The notes below the pieces were generated by a model. The model was given only the letters and a program-made list of their open reading frames with translations, was not told the origin of the DNA and did no database searches. From Cryptomeria japonica (Eukaryota; Streptophyta; Pinopsida; Cupressales; Cupressaceae), in contig NC_081412.1 in the NCBI RefSeq assembly GCF_030272615.1, forward strand, positions 477,345,657 to 477,409,656: 64,000 nt of DNA, in the 5' to 3' direction. The position numbers and the translations under genes are program-made. Below, in pieces: positions 47,561 to 59,807 of this stretch (the first letter of the stretch is position 1; each line of letters begins with the position of its first letter).

Positions 47561-48855
47561 TTTATTCTCATTCTAATAGTTATTTATTGCCACAAATACC
47601 CTATGAGATCTCTCAACATCCCCCACCTATAGTCTCTATAATATCCTATCTCTAACTACCCCCTTTAGCTGATATTTGGGGATAATGTACATATATGTGA
47701 CCATTCCAACCAAAAGTGTAACATCCTCTTGTACCAAATCCACATCCTAGTGAAGGTGCATGAGATTGATGAAAACTGGTTATGCTTGAACTATGTTGAC
47801 CACACTATGTAGGCCAATTGTACTGTGTGCCCTTAGAATGATACTAATGTGGTCTTTGACAACCAAAATACCTAAAACTCACCCACTATAAGGAGCCTAA
47901 GAAGATCTCTATCTCTACTAACCTAACCTAGGAGGTTCTATATATTCTCTAGATGAACTTACAACTTGAGGTTGAGAGCCTCAAGTTCATGATCTTGATG
48001 GAGGTGCACTCCCAATTTGAACTTATATTGTCTGATCTGCATAACCCTAAGCCAAGTTCTCTTCAATCAATCTTTCCTTCTCTAAAATAACCTCCAAATA
48101 TTAGGCTTAAACACTTCAATAGAACCACTAATTTGAGCATTCAGACAATGAACAGAGATGTAAAATAAAATGGCCTCGTCATCTACAATGCTTAAATACA
48201 ACTTAAGCTCAAAAAAGCATTACTCATACTAATCTACTGACATGGCCATATGATGCCAACTAATGGAGCTTTTACTCCTCAATATATCACCAAGTAGAAT
48301 AAAATCCCCTAAAGATGCATGATAGTGCAATGAGACTTAGTATTTCTATTATAAGGATGCATGTCAAAACATCAATCCAAGTATATTAACCAAGTCTTTA
48401 CCATAGTACCTTCATATGAGCCCTTAAAAGTGGGTGGATAGGCTCTAAGATGATCTCTCATGTGCCTTGCAAGTATGGTATTCTCATCCACCACTGCTTT
48501 GTTTCACCTACAAGTGGGTTTTCGATCTCTCCCATGGTCAAATATCAATCGACGAGATACCTCTTAACAAGGCCCCAATCTAGATATTATCTCCTAAAGG
48601 AGATTATAAGTTGAGAACTCTCAATCCCACTATCCTAAACTCCTATCTTACCCTCTACATGATGCACATCTTGATAATCCTCTTGATTAGCCTTTTGTTT
48701 ATGATTAAGTTGGGCACTTTGTTGAGTACCACAAGCTCCACCTCTACTCTTAGGAGTAATCCTTTACAACACAATGTTGTATGGGTTAGAACAACATGAT
48801 CAATTTATAAGTCATACTAAGGCATGATTTCATAATGATAAGAATCATAGAATAT
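47561..48855 (-). pseudogene. Element E Gag region (inferred from position)
   Basis: This is where Gag should lie, between protease and primer site. I see only a weak zinc-knuckle-like trace near 47850 ('FGCQRPH'). The assignment rests on position, not on a readable domain. Confidence 0.4.
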
Positions 48856-50220
48856 TGTTGGCAATAATGCACCAAACTGAGGGGGGGGATGAATCAGTTT
48901 GCACCAAAAACTTCTACAACTTAAACAATAATTCAGATCTAATAATGAACAGTTAAAACATTAAACAACACCACATCAATAAAACACAAAACACCAAGAT
49001 TTTTGATGTGGAAAACTTGATTAATGGAAAAACCATGATGGGAACCTACCTACAATGAGATAATACCCTGTTAGGAGTAAGTGAAATATTACAATGGGGA
49101 ATGCACATGCATTCAGGCATGCTACTTAGAGCTTACTTCTCAAATTACAAAACCTAGAAGGGCTACAACCCTTAGGGAAGGTTCGATACCTTACATGAAG
49201 TCACACTAACTTACAAAATCATTTGGATTACATCCAGAGAATCATGAACTAATGGAATAGCATCTCAACATTCTTGAGTACAATTCTGGTTAAGCTCACT
49301 GGTTGATCTACCATGCAAAACACCTCTTCACACTTCTGAAGGATCAAGCACATGTTCGCACACTAATCAACCACACAAATTCACATTTACTTGCAGAAAC
49401 TTCATAGATACCTCTCACAAATGATTACAATGTTTATTTATAAAACTCATCAACCTATCTTTCAAGGCCGGCTCACCACACACTACATATTACAAAAATA
49501 TAGTCACACACGCTACAATAATGCATGCAGACCAAGACAATGTCAAATAAGACATAGTCTGGACCTAAAAAACCATCACAAATATGAAACACCTCCAATA
49601 ATTATGTTTCTATCATCCGCAACATGCTACATCACCAAAAACATCACATAACAGGAAGAACATCACTAGACCAAGAAAATCTTCAGTAACATGCACGACA
49701 ATCAATGCAGACCACCAATACACATATCACACAATCTAGAAACATCCATAAGAAATGTGAATTGCACCACAACAACCACAATATATCGCATTAATAGAAT
49801 CATCATCATCATTATACTGGATCTCAAGAACATCAACAAAACTGGCTGTCAAACTAAAATATTTGCTTGCGAACCTCACAATCATGAACCACTCGAACTA
49901 AGGACATACATCAAAATCCAAAACACATCCCACACATCCACAACCAAAGATATTACAATTCTTGAGCACAACAAATAGATTCACCAAAACTGCCAATACA
50001 GAACAAATGAATAACCATCCATAATACCGGATCACACAACTTGATCAAATCATCATGCGGACCTCTAAAACTACAACTGAATCAACTAGAGATAAGTATT
50101 TCACAACCCGTTAAACCGCATCATCTCATCTGCAACTCAACCAAATCAACCAATCTAAGTACAACATCGAGACACATATTGACCTCACATATGTTGACAT
50201 CAATGACAACATATCAACCA
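48856..50220 (-). repeat. Solo LTR M (Copia type, minus orientation) inside element E
   Basis: The plus-strand left end is TGTTGGCAATAATGC, followed 25 bases on by a run of nine G. The right end is ATATCAACCA at 50220. 'ggaaaaaccatgatggga' near 49025 matches the box seen in the other Copia LTRs here. The flanks share ATAT, but a 5-bp duplication is not clean. The ORFs at 49391-50298 are chance frames in this LTR. Confidence 0.65.
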
Positions 50221-50291
50221 ATATCTAACAAATACATTATAACAAGCACACACAAAACATATATGCTAGAGCTCCTAGCATATGAACATGG

Positions 50292-50303
50292 GTTTTGATA
50301 TCA
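50292..50303 (-). other. Element E primer-binding site, decayed
   Basis: The plus strand reads GTTTTGATATCA where the intact complement would be GCTCTGATACCA: three changes, all C to T on this strand. It sits two bases from the 5' LTR edge at 50306, so position and pattern both support it. Confidence 0.8.
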
Positions 50304-51836
50304 AATATAATGCCCCAGCAAGGAAACCCCAAGGAATTTAGCTATAAAAAAATAAGTAAAGATGGAATAATTATTTTTGAAAAAATTAAGGTAAACTTAC
50401 ACAACTTGTAGAAGTACCTTAGCCAAAACCTCAAACTTACGACATCATATCGCAATGCGACAAAGAACAAGCAAAATACTTAGACTCAAATACATATAAT
50501 ATGCATAGAGGAAGACTCAATACACCATAGGTAATTTCTGGAAAGTGTGTTTACTCACAAAAGACTCTTCAACAAGATACTAGACTACACTTGACAAACT
50601 AGGCCTTATCCTTGGCCTTAGGTGCGACAATTGACTTCCCACAAACACCAACCCATAAATTGATTCCATTGACACCATACAAACTCATCAAAAACACATT
50701 TACATCACCTCAAAGGTTCCCTATAATTTCCAATCCCTAATAGGAACCTTTGTGAAATAAAATTACCCCTTCGAGGCCCCATAGAAGGATCTTAGCAAAC
50801 CACATTGGATTCTTATGGATGCACTAGTGTCCTTTGAGTGTGCTAGTATCCCTGGTAACTAGTATGTGTAATATCATCCAATAGCCACATATCTATCCTA
50901 ACTAGTGATTTAATCAAAGACACAACATGTTGACTTGGACTAAAGGTACCGAAAACACTCAAGGAACATAAAAATGCCAAAAAATCTACTCAAGAATGAA
51001 GTATGCAAACAACTCCCTTGGATACTAGGCACCACTTATGCACAAAAGAAAAATTAGGGAGGAATATATCCACCTCACCAACACCCTAAACTCCTATCCT
51101 AAGATCAAACATGCAAAAATCAATAATTAAGACACTTACACACTTTTACAAATCTTTAAAAGATGCTCTAGGAGATCCCAAACGGGCCTAGAAAGACTAA
51201 AAACTACTTGAAATACCACAATGAAAAATGAAAACATCATAAGGGGAATACACTACCCTCTAAGATGACTTGTGACACCATTAATTTCATTTTAAAATTC
51301 AAAGGAATATTCCTATATGGATAACCATAATGTCTCATTACAATGAAAGGAATAAATGTATAACAACTTGTGCTTGATAACAACACTGACACAGACAAAC
51401 CTACACCAATCCATTCATTATCATATGATTGTAATGTCCTTCACGAGGAAGTTTCAATATAAATTATACATCATTAAATTTATTAGGATTCAAATATCTT
51501 AAGTTTACATTTACAAGAACTAAAAAGAACTTGGAAACGTGAGAGAGAGAAAGAGAGAAGTAGAATGATCTCAATACTAACCCCAATGCCACAAAAAATT
51601 TTCCCCAATGGTGCTTATACATGCCACCTAACCATGTAGAATTTGTAGTTCCACCCCACCATTCTCATGGAGATAATCGCATGGCCTAGACATTCATACA
51701 ATAAATACATATGGGGATAGGTAGGCTTAGACACAAACCATACACAAGGTATACGTGCATTATTAATGATCATAAATTGAAACAAAACATAGAGAGTTAC
51801 TACCAATACTAGGTTGATACCAAGTAGTAAGCGGCA

Positions 51837-53577
51837 ATGAGAGAAGGAGTAGTAAGTGGCAATGGGGGAATCCAAAATTCAAATTCTCTGCAAGGCGGGA
51901 ACTCTGGTTCCAATGATGGGAGCGACCAGATTGTAGTTGGTCCCATAGGAGAGAAGGATAAGCCTCTAGACTATCCAGAAGCTGCTGCTATTCAACAGAT
52001 TGGTGGTACTCTACCAGAGAAGACAATGGGTTACTCTGGGCCCTTGGTGGAAGGGACCAGTGGGGGGCCCATCCCACGTGGCGATTCTGGGGAGAGCGGA
52101 AAAGAATCAAGAAAATGGTCCTCCCTCTTTGGAACTAGACCAGTTGGTAAATCCTCTCTTCCTCCTATCAAGAATATATCTGACCCTTTAGGAGGTAAGT
52201 TTTCTATCTCTATCCCAGATCTGGTTTTGGATCATAATATAAACAGTATGTCGAACTCCTTGGTAGGCAAATTTATGGGACAACGTCCTAATATTGAAGT
52301 TGTTAGGGCCTATGTCAAACAAAAATGGGCCCCTTAAGGGTAATGTTGAAATTTTGGCCTTACCCAAAGGCCTTATGTCCTTTTCTTTCTCTTGCGAAGA
52401 AGATAAACGCATGATTCTTTGTGGAAGTCCCTGGTTAGTTGGAAAGATAGCCTTGGTTCTCCGTAAATGGCAACCGAATCTGAATATGAATGACTCTCTC
52501 TTGACACAAGTCCCAGTTTGGGTAAAGTTGTCAGGTTTGCCTCTGGAATATTGGGCGGAAAGTATCTTCTCTGGTATTGCAAACTCTTTTGGTGAACTAC
52601 TTTCTATAGACCCAGTAATAAGTTCAAAAAGGAGACTCACTCATGTTAGATTTTGCATAGGGATAGCCCATGATGCAGATATGTCAGAATAGATAGATTT
52701 AGTTTCCAAGCTGGGAACATGGAAGAAACATATTGAATATGAATCTATTCCCTTTGCCTTCTTCCATTGTAAAAAAGTAAGGCATTGGGCAAAGTCTTGT
52801 CCCATCAAACCCAAGGCAAAATGCAGGCAGCCCAAGCCCCATTCTGAGAACCAAAGGGTACCAGAAAAAATGGTATGGCAAGTTAAAACTCATAAAGTAA
52901 AGAAGAAAACTCAAATTGTTTTAATCCCTTGGGGGAGAAGAAGGACGTTCCCTTAGTCTCTATCTCCAGTCCTTCAACCCAGGAAGCTCTGAGGAATGTC
53001 GTTGCCAACTTTCTAATTTCTTCTCAATCAAGGGAGCAGAAAGATCAAACTGAATACCCAAATGATATAGTTGAAGTGGTGGCTAATACTTGTGAAGGAA
53101 ATGAACTGCAAGAGGACAGTGATCAACCAGAGGAAGGAGAAATCCCTGCCTCCCAAGAAGAAAAGACTGATTCCTCTATGCTCATGCCTAGTCTTGAAAT
53201 TCAAGAAGCCCAAAAATTGAACCTCTCGGAATCAGATTGGAGGTCAAAATCATCTAATAGTGACTTAAATGATTCAAATGCTTCCAGAGCCCCTAACTGG
53301 GGAAACGAAGAAGAAATTTCCAAAATCCTAAGCAACCCGGTAGCGGCTCCTGAGATAGATGCTGAGTGGAAAAATACCAAAGCAAAGGAATAAGAAAGGA
53401 ACTACTCCCTCGACTTCTCTTCTAAGGAAATCTAGAAGAATATCTCAAGTGGATGTTGGGTATACCTCTTTCTCCCCAGGTCGTCCCTCTAATCACACAG
53501 TCAGAATCAAGGAGGCCAACAAGAATATTGCAAATGGAACCTAGAAGACTCATAAGGAGTTAGGTATTGCTAAGTAA
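51837..53577 (+). pseudogene. LINE ORF1: DUF4283-type nucleic-acid-binding protein
   Basis: The start is ATG 51837 (MREGVVSGNGG); ATG 51862 is an alternative. After a low-complexity N-terminus comes the DUF4283-like domain (52250-52700): 'LVGKFMGQRPNIEVVRAYV', 'FSFSCEEDKRMILCGSPWL' and 'VPVWVKLSGLPLEYW'. A zinc knuckle follows near 52755-52800 (FFHCKKVRHWAKSC), with the first Cys replaced by Phe. The tail is acidic, then basic (53400-53540, 'LLRKSRRIS'). Three single-base frameshifts lie in homopolymer runs near 52330, 52928 and 53362, with a TAG at 52690. The frame ends TAA at 53575-53577, three bases before ORF2. It would coat LINE RNA. Confidence 0.85.
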
Positions 53578-53579
53578 CT

Positions 53580-56500
53580 ATGAAGATTATATCTTGGAAT
53601 ATTAGGGGACTTAATAACCCCCATAAGCATGACATTATCAGGAACATGATAAGGGATAGTAAACTTGATATATTTATAATTCAGGAAACCAAAATGAGTA
53701 AAGAAAAATTCAAATCATTGAAGTTTTTCAAAAATGGAAATGTCAGTGGCAGCATTTCTGAAGGTGCTTCAGGAGGTATAGCTACCATTTGGAATCTTAA
53801 TTCTGTTAAAGGCCATGTTATCATTCAGGACAATAATTTCTCTTGTATTAAATTTGAGCACCTAAAAGATGGTACTTCATGGTTTCTCACCAACATTTAT
53901 GCTCCCAACACCTTGAAGGCTAGAAATTCCTTCTGGAAAAAACCTATTCAAGCTAGGGACAACTTCAGGAATCTTAGCTGGCTAGTTATGGGAGACTTCA
54001 ATACTCCTTTGAGAGAAGAGGAAAAATATGGAGGAAGCCCCCCTTAGCTGGAAAGCAGGTTGGCCCTTATGGATTTCATTAACTCTCAGGCCCTCAATGA
54101 CTTGGAAATTCAAGGATGTAATTATACTTGGACTAACAGGAGAACTGGTACTGATCTTATCCAAGTCTGTCTTGATAGGACCCTCAACTCTGATGATTGG
54201 TTTAGTCAATATTACTGTTCTCTGTCAGCCCACATTTGGGTTGGTTCAGATCATTTTCCCATCACCTTCACTATTGACTCCATCAACAGAAGGAGAAACT
54301 TCCCCTTCAAATTTGAAAAAATGTGGACCCTCCACCCAGACATCAAAAGTAATATCCAGAAGTGGTGGAACATTCAAGTTGAGGGAACTACCATGTATAG
54401 AGTTGTTAAGAAGCTTAAGAGTGTTAAGGACAACATAAGAATCTGGAATAAATCTAGCTTTGGGAACATTTTTGAGGCTCAAAGTAAAGCCCAGGAAGAC
54501 CTCAAAGAAATACAAACTCAAATCCAGAAAGATGGTTTCAGAACTGTGTCCATAGCTGATGAAAATGAACCTCTCAAAAAATATCATGATATCATTGCCA
54601 AAGAGGAATCCTTTTGGAAGCAGAGATCAAGATGCATCTGGCTTAAGGAAGGAGATAGGAACACAAGATTCTTCCACATGTCGACTATCAAGCATAAAGA
54701 AGGTAACAGGGTAACCAAACTCATGATGGATAAAGGGGAGATTAGTAAGGAGGAGGAAATTAGAAAGGAAGCTAAAAGGTTTTTCTCAGAATTGCTAATG
54801 AGGGATAACAGATTGGATGTTGAAGCTCAACCTTCTCTTCTTCTTAACATCCCATGTCTCATTGATGAACATAAGAATGCCTCCCTTTCTTCCATTCCCT
54901 CTAATCAGGAAATCAAAAATGTTGTCTTCTCCTTTGATGGTAACAAAGCGTCCAGTCTGGATGGTTTTCCAATGTTCTTTTTTCAAGATTTCTAGGACAT
55001 TGTAGGGAAAGATGTTACCAATGGAGTCAAGGAATTTTTTGGGGCTATGAAAATTTTGAAAGAAATCAACAGCACTTTTCTGGCCCTCATTCCCAAATCT
55101 CAAGGCACTGACTCAATGGACAAATTTAGACCTATCAGTCTTTGCAACTCCTTTTATAAGATTATCTCTAAGGTTCTTACGTCCAGATTGCTTTTTGTCC
55201 TTCCCGCTCTCATTAACCACCAGCAAAATGGTTTTGTCCCTGGTCATCAAATTCTTGACTCTATTATTACTATCCATGAGAAAATCCACTCTCTTGTTAA
55301 AGCTAAGAAGCAGGGTCTCATCCGTAAGTTGGATCTCTCCAAAGCCTATGACAGGGTTGACTGGTCTTTCCTCTTGAAGGTTCTAATGTCTTTTGGTTTC
55401 TCCCCCAGAGTTTTGGTTCTAATCGCCCAACTTATCACCTCTGCTTCTTATGTTGTTATTATCAAAGGTTCACCTTCTCCCTTTTTCCAAGCCTCTAGAG
55501 GTCTTAGGCAAGGGGATCCTATTTTCCCCATCCTCTTCATTATTATGGTAGAATGTTTTGGAAGGAGTATGGAAAAATTGGTTTTGCAAGTCTCCTTTAA
55601 GGGTCTCCACCCCTCCTGAGTGGATCTTATTTGTTCTCACTAGCAATTTGTTGATGATACTATTATCATGGGGGAATCTACTATTTTTGAAGCTAAAACT
55701 TTGAAGAGTACTCTTTGCAAGTTTGCCTCTGCTTCGGGTCAGCTAATCAATTGGAATAAAAGTGAAGTTTTTTTCATCAATACCCCGGAAAGAAGACAAC
55801 AGAGAATCAACAGAATCCTGGAGTGTAGGATTGCTGATCTTCCTGCAAATTATCTTGGTCTCCCCATGGGCATAGCTCCTCCTGACTCCTTCTGGAGTTC
55901 TCTTGTGGACAAATTCTAGAAAAAGTTAGCTGGATGGAAAGGAGCCCTCCTAAGTCAGGCTAGAAAGCTCCAACTTTTAAAAGGTTCTCTTCTAAGTATC
56001 CCAATATATGCTCTTAGCCTTTTCAAAATTCTAGTTAATTATGTTGATGCTATCGAGAAAATCCAAAGAAGATTCCTTTGGTCTGGGGTTGAGGACAAGA
56101 AAAGAATGTCCTTGGTGGCTTGGGACCAAGTTTGCAAACCGAAGAGCCATGGTTGTCTGGGCCTGAGAAGGATTTGAACCTTGAATGAAGCTCTTCTATC
56201 CAAGCAACCCTGGAGAATGTTTCATCTTGATATTGAATGGTGTAAAATTTGGCAAAGTAAGTACTCTCTTCAGTCCTCTTCCCTTTCTTCTTTTATCAAT
56301 TAGGATATTAGTATTAAAGGTTCCCACATATGGAATTATGCCTCTAAATCTAAAGAAAGTATAGCTAAAGGTGTGATTTGGAAAGTTGTAAATGGAAGGA
56401 AAGTCAAATTCTGGGAGGATCCTTGGCTTTTTGAGAAGCCTTTGATAGAATTCAATGAATGGGCCCCTTATGCTTCCACTTGTGTAAGATCTTTTGGCTC

Positions 56501-57794
56501 CTTAGTTGCTGAATACTAGACTGGTAATGAATGGCAGAATATTGAAAGCATCCACCCAAGCCTCTCTAAGCTCAAGATCCATTTGTCTGCGGCTTGGTTG
56601 AACAAAGAGGTTGACTCCCTAATCTGGAAACATGATCCAAAAGGTGTCCTTACTGTTTCTTCTATGTATCATGTTTTGTCCCCTGATCCTTTAAGTAATC
56701 CCTTCTGGTCTAAAGTCTAGATTAGAGGCCTAACCCCCAAGATCAATTTCTTCTTCTGGACAATTCTCCATAATAAAATCTTGACCCTTGATAACTTGAA
56801 ATGCAAAGGCTTTTCTATCCCTAATAGATGTGTTCTACGCCTCTAGGAAGAAGAGTTTGTGGACCACCTTGCCATTCACTACCCCTTCTCAGCCTCAATA
56901 TGGGAAAAATTTCTTAATAGTTTTAGCATTGCTTGGGTGTTTCCCAACACCATCATTGATCTGTTTTCCTCCTGGAACATAAAATGGACTAATTCTTTTT
57001 TGAGATCTTTGTGGCAGCTCTCGCTTCCTCACATCCTATGGGAGCTATGGAAAGAAAGAAATAATCGAATCTTTAGGGATATTTCCCTCAATCAGGACAT
57101 TGTGTTCCAAAAAATCCAATGGGTGATTTAGAAAAATATAGGGATCATTGAGGGTCCTTGTTTTTTGAACAATACAATGGAAGCAAATATTTTGAGGGTG
57201 TGGAATATGAAGGCTACTAACAGTCCAAACTTCACTCATAACAAAAGGCTTGAAGTTAAATGGCAAACCCCCCCTCATGGCTGGTTCAAAGTCAATTTTG
57301 ATGGTGCTGCTAAAGGTAACCTAGGTCCTTCAGGTTGTGGAGCTATTCTAAGAGATGACAAAGGAATGTGTAAGGAGATGGTTGTTGTCCCTTTTGGAAC
57401 TCAAACTAATCATAAAGCCGAAGCGATGGCTGCTCTCCAAGGTATCCTCCTAGCAAATAAATGGAATTGTTCCCACCTATGGATTGAAGGGGACTCAAAC
57501 AATATTATAAATTGTCTTAAGGGGGTCTCAAAACCTTCATGGTCGATCAACAATATCATCATATCTACTAGAGACATAATTAGCACCTTTGAAAAAAGCT
57601 ACATATCCCACATATACTGGGAGGCCAACGGCTTGACTGACTGGGCAGCCACTAAGACGGTTAACAAGGAAGCAATTACCACGTGGATGGGAGAACAAGG
57701 ACTCCCTGAAGATGTCAGGCAAATCATTTGCTATGATCGCTATAAAAGTACTCCTAAGATACTTGATGGACAGGATAAATATGAAAAGAACTGA
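53580..57794 (+). pseudogene. LINE ORF2: endonuclease, reverse transcriptase, RNase H
   Basis: 1405 codons in a single unshifted frame. The endonuclease is 53580-54270: 'ISWNIRGLNN', 'IIQETKM', 'NIYAPN', 'MGDFNTPL' and 'GSDHFPI'. RT is about 55050-55920: 'LIPKSQG', 'RPISLCNSFYKIISKVL', 'KLDLSKAYDRVDW', 'RGLRQGDP' and 'QFVDDTIIM', where FVDD replaces the usual FADD. A zf-RVT-like region follows (56700-57110), then RNase H at 57280-57700: 'VNFDGAAKGN', 'HKAEAMAAL', 'IEGDSNNII' and 'TDWAA', with all catalytic acids seen. Eleven in-frame stops, nine TAG and two TGA, sit mostly at expected Trp or Gln positions. Without them the protein would be normal for a plant L1-type LINE with RNase H. Confidence 0.95.
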
Positions 57795-57951
57795 CTTGAG
57801 TACTTCGAGTCATTATAATAATGAGAGACTCATTTATTATATTACCGATGCCATAAGTTCCCACTCTTTCTGGGTAACTTTGATAGCTTTGAAAAACTCA
57901 TCGGCTAATCTTCTCTACAAGGTTCAAAATTTGGTGTTGAGCAGCGACAAC

Positions 57952-59637
57952 ATGGGTGGTAACAGGAGGCGATATGAACCAAGTAGTTGTAAAGAATGGA
58001 AATAGAAGGAGGAGGTTTGGGACATTCTACAGAAGGGTGGCTTCTCGAAATTCATGGAGAGACTCCATGGTCATGACGGTATGATCACCAATTTTTTCTG
58101 CAAAAACTGGAAAAAGAGCATGCTGAAAATGGGAGACCAAACTCTAGAAATCGATGAAGATTTAATTGCTCAAGCTATGGGCCTCACAAGAGAAGGGTGC
58201 AACTTCTACAAAGATAGGAAAGTCAGTAGGGAAGCTATCGAAAGATACCCGATCATCGAGAAAGAGAAGAAACGACTGGTAAAGTTGAGCAAAACCTACT
58301 ACCTGCCTAGGGCTTTTGCCAAACCCTGGCGGGAAGTCCTCTTTGTTTTAATGTGGTACATCACTCTAGATGGTAAGTTCACCAAAGTTTATGGTTATCA
58401 CTTTGTTCTATTGAATCACTTTAGGCACAATGATAAGGTTAACTTCCCTTATTTTCTACTCTATTCGATGAATGTGTCTCTCAAGGCCTACAAAGAGAAC
58501 CCATGGGGTGATACGGCCATGCACCAAGGCCTTATGGTTCTAATCTATGACCACCTTATGGCCAACCAAATTTCTCGGATGCAGCCCCCTGCGGATTCTA
58601 AGGATGAGGGATCTGACCCTTCCTTCTCTGAGGAAGAGGATTCTAAAAGTGACCCTTCGACTGATACTGAGGACAGCATGGATGTCTTGGACTATCAAAG
58701 TGGGAAGAAGAGGAAACACATCAAAGCCAGACCTTCATCCTCTAAAGGCAAAAAGCCTAAAGGCAGTCCCCTGATTAGTATTCCTTCGGAAGAAGCGACT
58801 TCGGATGACTTAGGGGAGGATCACCCTCAAGGGCGGCTAAAGAAGAAGTCTAAATCTCACGCCTAGGCAAGGAAAAAGCACAAGAAGAAAGAGGAGATTG
58901 TTAAGGAACCGGAAGCCCACAAGTAGGTTAAGGCCTTGGAAGATGATCAGAATTTGGAAAAGGAGACCATGGAAGAGGTTCTTAGGGCTATTGACACAAC
59001 CATCCAACACACTCCTAAAGAGGATAAGACAACCCTTGTAAAAGTTGACCCCCCCTCTAACCCTCCCCCCGAGGGTTTGCATGGTTTCATGGAAACTATG
59101 GAGTGGCTCATCAATGGTTACAAGAAAGTTGTGGACAAAAATAAAAAACTTTGTAACAGAATCTTGATCCTGGAAACCATTAATATAGGGGAAGGGAAAA
59201 CCATGACCAACTTCATAGAGGACCTGAAAAGTACCATTGCCAAAGCTGAAGACATAAGAGATGCTTTCAACCCCAAGTTCGAAAAAATTGAGAAGGATTT
59301 GCTAGAAAGAAAGAATCTTGCTGACATTAACGACCACACCCTCACGGAAACTATTGGCAAAATTGGTAAAATTGAGGAGTGCCTTCTTAGCATCTTGAAG
59401 ATTTCAGCCAACAACACCAACACTCTCATCAGTAAGTTGGACGATGAAAAGGAAATCCTGGACATTGACCTAGAAACGGGAGGAACAGGGGAAGTTCAAG
59501 GCCCCAGAACCTGCACCAAAGGCAAAAAGAAGGATAAAAAACCCAATAAGGATCTAGAAGACCTTAAAGCTATTGGGGCTTCTTACGATGAGCTGGTGAC
59601 AAAGGTGGAGGACTTGTTGAAGAAAATTTCTATGTAG
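57952..59637 (+). pseudogene. LINE ORF3: unrecognised protein, globular domain plus charged coiled-coil tail
   Basis: It starts at ATG 57952 (MGGNRRRYEPS), 157 bp after ORF2, and runs 562 codons in one frame with only three internal stops, all TAG (58003, 58864 and 58924). Residues ~20-215 look globular: 'TLEIDEDLIAQAMGLTREG', 'YLPRAFAKPWREVLFVLMWY' and 'VYGYHFVLLNHFRHNDKVNF'. Then comes an acidic Ser-rich stretch (58600-58690), two Lys-rich NLS-like clusters ('GKKRKHIKAR', 'SKGKKPKG'), and a helical, coiled-coil-like part (58936-59460), ending 'DLLKKISM'. No catalytic motif is seen. The N-terminal part resembles, in pattern only, the 'putative plant transposon protein' domain type and ORF2 of element B. 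Confidence 0.75.
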
Positions 59638-59807
59638 CGCCTTCTCAGTTTATTAGTTGTTGTTAGTTTTGTTGTCCTTTCTGTTCACTAGTTTTTTCAC
59701 CAATCTTTTTGTATGCGGCTCTTAAGCTCTGTTCCTTTTGGTGTCCTTTCTTAAAACTTATGTTAAAGGTTTTAGGTCCTGAAAAACCTATTTTTTTAAT
59801 TAATCAG
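59638..59807 (+). other. LINE 3' untranslated region
   Basis: A T-rich stretch of about 170 bp from the ORF3 stop to the junction with E's LTR. It ends in T7 and 'aattaatcag' with no poly(A) tail. Confidence 0.7.

Larger units (their letters stand above)
51825..59807 (+). mobile_element. LINE with an extra third ORF
   Basis: E's LTR sequence abuts both sides ('ttgataccaag' at 51814-51824, 'aacaagggtttg' from 59808), so everything between arrived as one unit of about 8 kb. The order is ORF1 (nucleic-acid-binding), ORF2 (endonuclease, RT, RNase H), ORF3, then ~170 bp of 3' UTR ending 'atttttttaattaatcag' with no clear poly(A). The target duplication is short or eroded (ACCAAG / AACAAG). A 25-bp period repeats at the 5' end ('gtagtaagyggcaatg' at 51824 and 51849). 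Confidence 0.88.

Noticed and set aside
48611-50298. ORFs of 60-95 codons on the plus strand as small genes
   Set aside because: They lie inside minus-oriented LTR M and E's decayed gag region, have low-complexity His/Asn/Thr-rich composition and match no family.
57952-59637. TAG stops in ORF2/ORF3 as evidence of TAG recoding or readthrough
   Set aside because: TAG replaces both Trp and Gln positions and other elements here show TAA, TGA and frameshifts as well. Methylation-driven mutation explains it better.
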